A DNA stretch of 6,052 nucleotides, from assembly GCA_002292925.1 (NCBI GenBank), contig DBCF01000238.1:1-6052 (forward strand). Reading direction: 5' to 3'. Of the stretch, positions 1 through 3,300 are shown piece by piece. The DNA comes from Roseiflexaceae bacterium UBA965 (GTDB lineage Bacteria; Chloroflexota; Chloroflexia; Chloroflexales; Roseiflexaceae). Both the position numbers and the translations under genes were made by a program. Each line of letters starts with the position of its first letter. Position 1 is the stretch's first letter. The notes below the pieces were generated by a model. The model was not told where the DNA came from. It saw only the letters and a program-made list of their open reading frames with translations, and ran no database searches.

Positions 1-232
1 CCCCATTACAAAACCCAGCCGCCGCAACTCCGTTTTTGGTGTAGGTGACGCGGATTCCCGCATAGCCCCCAATCGAGGTCACATCGCTACTGGGGTCACC
101 CCCAATCACTTGTGGAGCACTCACTGCCGGGGTGGGCGTAGCTGCCGGCGCACTGGTGGCCGCTGGCACACTGCCCCAGCCGATAGATTGCACCAATATG
201 ATGATGATTGGTATCAGTGATAGTTGTTTCAT
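1..232 (-). CDS. Secreted trypsin-like (S1 family) serine protease, N-terminal part only
   Basis: The ATG at 230-232 opens a frame of 77 codons that stays open to the left edge, so the 3' part is missing. The product starts MKQLSLIPIIIILVQSIGW: one Lys, then a hydrophobic core (about residues 4-19) typical of a Sec signal peptide, with a possible cleavage site near residues 21-25 (SVPAA). An Ala/Pro/Thr-rich stretch (about 25-40) follows. VIGGD at residues 42-46 matches the IVGG that becomes the mature N-terminus in chymotrypsin-fold proteases, and GFCNG at 73-77 matches the conserved FCGG that precedes the catalytic-His loop. His, Asp and Ser themselves lie outside the window. The residue before VIGG is Gln rather than Arg/Lys, so activation by a trypsin-like cut is uncertain. 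An ATG upstream in the same frame (280) hits a stop after three codons, which supports the start at 232. It lies 108 bases downstream of the giant gene on the same strand. Secreted protein: confident; protease family: probable. Confidence 0.72.
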   Translation of the reverse strand, partial: MKQLSLIPIIIILVQSIGWGSVPAATSAPAATPTPAVSAPQVIGGDPSSDVTSIGGYAGIRVTYTKNGVAAAGFCNG

Positions 233-235
233 GTA

Positions 236-290
236 CCCACATTCCGACGTCGCGACACACACCTATTGTCACCGTACCATGGAATGTGGG
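236..290 (-). promoter_or_regulatory. 10-bp perfect inverted repeat overlapping the protease ribosome-binding region
   Basis: CCCACATTCC at 236-245 pairs exactly with GGAATGTGGG at 281-290, with a 35-base loop. On the minus strand the 3' arm GGAATGTGGG ends three bases before the protease ATG (GTGGGTACATG), so it contains the only purine-rich, Shine-Dalgarno-like sequence. Folding would hide it, which could lower translation; this is inference. Read on the plus strand, the same stem is followed at once by CTTTTTT (291-297), the form of an intrinsic terminator for antisense transcription. Confidence 0.45.
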
Positions 291-297
291 CTTTTTT

Positions 298-323
298 CTT
301 GGTATTTTTACCAAGTTTTGGTA
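298..323 (+). repeat. Small alternating hairpin element (TTGGTA / TACCAA / TTGGTA)
   Basis: CTTGGTA (298-304) pairs with TACCAAG (309-315) over a four-T loop. The central TACCAA (309-314) can instead pair with a third element, TTGGTA (318-323), so two mutually exclusive small hairpins exist. The first is followed by TTTT only in the plus-strand direction. With the larger stem at 236-290 this gives two hairpin-plus-T-run structures in tandem on the plus strand, which would act on antisense transcripts. The stem is AT-rich and short, so its activity is doubtful. Confidence 0.35.
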
Positions 324-340
324 GGCAGCACAGGTTATCA

Positions 341-3300
341 TTACCGTCTGGCGACATCAACACGTTCGTCGCGCTGGTCAGACCAAATCACCACCCGCTG
401 GGTACTGGCGATACCGTTGATAGTGATCTGCACCGTGTAGACACCAGGTGCTAGCCCCGCAAAAGAATAATTGCCTTGGCTGTCGCTGGTGGTGGTGTAG
501 GTGCGGGCCGTTTCGCCGGTACCGGTGGTGTATTCGACGAGGGCACCTTCGGTATCGGTGGCATATTCATCGTTCCATTGGTTACGTTGCGTGTGCGTAC
601 CATTTACATACAGCATCGACAGATAATCCCATGTCGAGTTATACGTACAATCGGGTTTACATCCGTCGCTGGTAGTTTGGAACTGGCTGTAGCCTGACTG
701 GGTATACCCATAGCCAGCCACATTTTCGCGGAATTGCACACCCTGCTCGGGTCCCGTCAGCCACTTCCACGTACCTTCGCTGTCGGCGTCACTCCCCCCT
801 AGCCAACGCCGCGATGCATACCACCCGTTCGTGCCTGGCCAATTTTCATTTGTCACTGATTTGACAAACAACTGATGCACACAACGATTTTCTTCGGGTG
901 AAAGAATCGTTGCCAAGTAGCCATTATTACCACGCCAGGTGCGCGTAGCCGCCATGTCACGTGCTTGTGTCCACGACCAACTACCACTCAGTGATTCATA
1001 GTAGTGCCGTTTCCCTTGTGCATCCACCCAATCGCAGCTACGGTTGGGGTTGGCCTGCCACGGCTCACTGATAGGGCTCAACACCCCACGATTCAGTTGC
1101 GTACTATCACCGAGTACAATTTTTGACCCCATGCAACGCACTTCGCCGCCACGTCGCAAGATACAAATCGAATCACTCGTGGCACTCACATCGATGGCAT
1201 CAATGATACCGAGCAATTGCCGTGCGGTCAACGATGCCACAGCAGTCGTTTCGCCGGACACAGGGCTACCCCAGCACCACACCGTACCATCAACCTTGAC
1301 GCCACAACTCAGGTTCGCCACGCTGATACGCGTCATATTCGTCGCTTGTGGAATGTTAGTTGGGACACTCACATCAGCGCCAGATCCACTGAGCTCCACG
1401 CCATAGCCCCAACATTGCACCTGCCCACTACTCAAGACAACACACGTCGCAAATCCTCCTGTGGCAATTTGTTGTACAGTCGTTAATCCTGGAATCTGTT
1501 GTGGGATGGATGTACTGGCCCCTTTGCTTATCGTGGTGGCAAGTTGCCACACGTGGTTATACCCCCAACACCCCACCGTCCCCAATGCTTGGCTGACCAA
1601 ACAGGAATGCGAGTACCCTAAGCCTAACTGACCAACCCCACTACTCACGCCACTCGTCGGGCGCATATTATAGGTGTTATTCCAATAATCTGCTACAAAA
1701 CATTGCACCGATTGACCAGCCCGAATTACACACATCACCCCTGAATTACCGCGCCCCAACGCCACACCATCATTCACACTAGTTACCCGCAACGGTATTT
1801 GACTCTTAATTGCCATCGCCGTGCCGGTCCCATCGACATATCCCCAACACCAGATCGATCCAGTGCGTTGTAACGCACAGGCATAATGTTGCCCCATGTA
1901 CAAATCAACAGCATCAGTAATCCCGCCAACGATTCCAGCTTCAGTCCAAGTTGGATCGTTGGATAGTTTGTTGTTCGACCCTTGCGCACCCCAACAAGCC
2001 ACACGCCGATCGGTCAATATCGCACAGCGATAATTTTGACCTGCATAGAGCACAGCAGCGCGTGCCGCATATGGATTCGTCTGCCATGTCACCCGCACAT
2101 CACTGACAATACTGCGGGCCAGATACTCGCCATTCCCCAGTTGCCCATACTCACCCGAGCCCCAACACTGCGTACCGGTATTGCTCAACCGCACACACGC
2201 CGTATCATTTGCTATCGTCAACTGTACCGCCCCACTTACGCCACTCATCTGCGTGGCGCTGGTGCGGCGTGTTGTGGTTGTGCCACTGGCCACCCAGCCC
2301 TCCTCACCATGGAAAACATGCCCCCAGCACCATACCGTGCCGTCTGCCTTGAGGATACAGCTCTGCTCTTTGCCGACGGCCAAAGATTGGGCACTCGTCG
2401 CCCCTACAATGCTCGTTGGGGTGGTAATAAACGACGTACTGCGTTCACCATTGATGGCGGCCGGGTAGCCCCAACACGCCACTGAATTATCGCTACGAAT
2501 CACACAGGTATGCTGTGCGCCTGATGCGACATCCTTGATCCCAGTCAGACCAGCAATCTGCACGGGACTGGTTGATTCACTCAACAGCGTACTGGCCAGC
2601 TGCCCCACGTCATTACTGCCCCAGCACCACACCGTGCCATCATTTTTCAATCCACAACTAAACCGCTCACCCACACTCACTTGCGTGACGCCGCTCAACC
2701 CTGTGACAGTGGCTGGTATTGTTCGGCGCGTATAGGTGCCATCGCCCAGCTGACCATAGGTGTTATCCCCCCAACACTTGACCGTGCCGGTGGCTAGCAC
2801 TGCACAGTGGTGATACCCACCACCGCTACTTAATGCGACTATATTGGTGAGTCCACTCACTGCTACCGGTGTCCAACGGTCGGTAGTGCTACCGTCACCC
2901 ACGGCACCATTACTATTTTTGCCAAGGCACGACACGGTGCCGTTAGAAAGCAAGGCACAGCTAGTAAAGAGCCCGTTAGAAATAGCACGCACATCACGCC
3001 AACCATCAACCTCGATGGGCACGGCACTTTGCTGATCCCAACGCCAGCTATCGCCCCGCCGCCCCCAGCAAGTGACACGGCCGTCGTCGAGGCGGGCGCA
3101 CATTTGATTGCCACCGCCGACGATGTCAATGGGTTGGGCGAGGTCGGCGGTCAAGGTGATGGTTTGATTGGCGGCACGCACATCACCGGCGTCGAGTTGA
3201 TTGTTGGTATTGGTATCGGTGTACGCCACACCGCTAATGGCGTGCGATTCAGGGTAGGTGTATTCGATGATGGATTTGAATAGTCCATTTTGATCAACAT

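Larger units (their letters stand above)
233..340 (-). other. Intergenic spacer between the giant gene and the protease gene
   Basis: There are 108 bases between the stop of the giant gene and the ATG of the protease gene, both on the minus strand. No convincing -35/-10 pair is seen on the minus strand. No hairpin followed by a T-run is visible in the minus-strand direction, so read-through from the giant gene into the protease gene is possible. Two inverted repeats occupy most of the spacer. A three-codon frame (ATG GTA CGG TGA, from 280 downward on the minus strand) lies in the loop of the larger one and is probably incidental. Confidence 0.6.

Noticed and set aside
260..314. Sigma-70 promoter for the protease gene on the minus strand (TTGGTA with GACAAT)
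   Set aside because: The candidate -35 and -10 elements are not separated by a workable 16-18 base spacing, and the TTGGTA is part of the hairpin element.
96..341. 81-codon minus-strand frame overlapping the protease start
   Set aside because: It overlaps the signal-peptide frame at 1-232 in another frame, has no family resemblance, and its composition (His/Cys/Thr mix) looks like an off-frame read.
1982..2485. Plus-strand frame of 167 codons
   Set aside because: It lies wholly opposite RCC1-type repeats with conserved Cys pairs; its His/Pro/Thr-rich product resembles no family and is a shadow.
972..3133. Ran guanine-nucleotide exchange activity from RCC1 repeats
   Set aside because: The repeats are a bacterial, Cys-rich extracellular variant in a multidomain secreted context; only the propeller fold, not the function, can be inferred.
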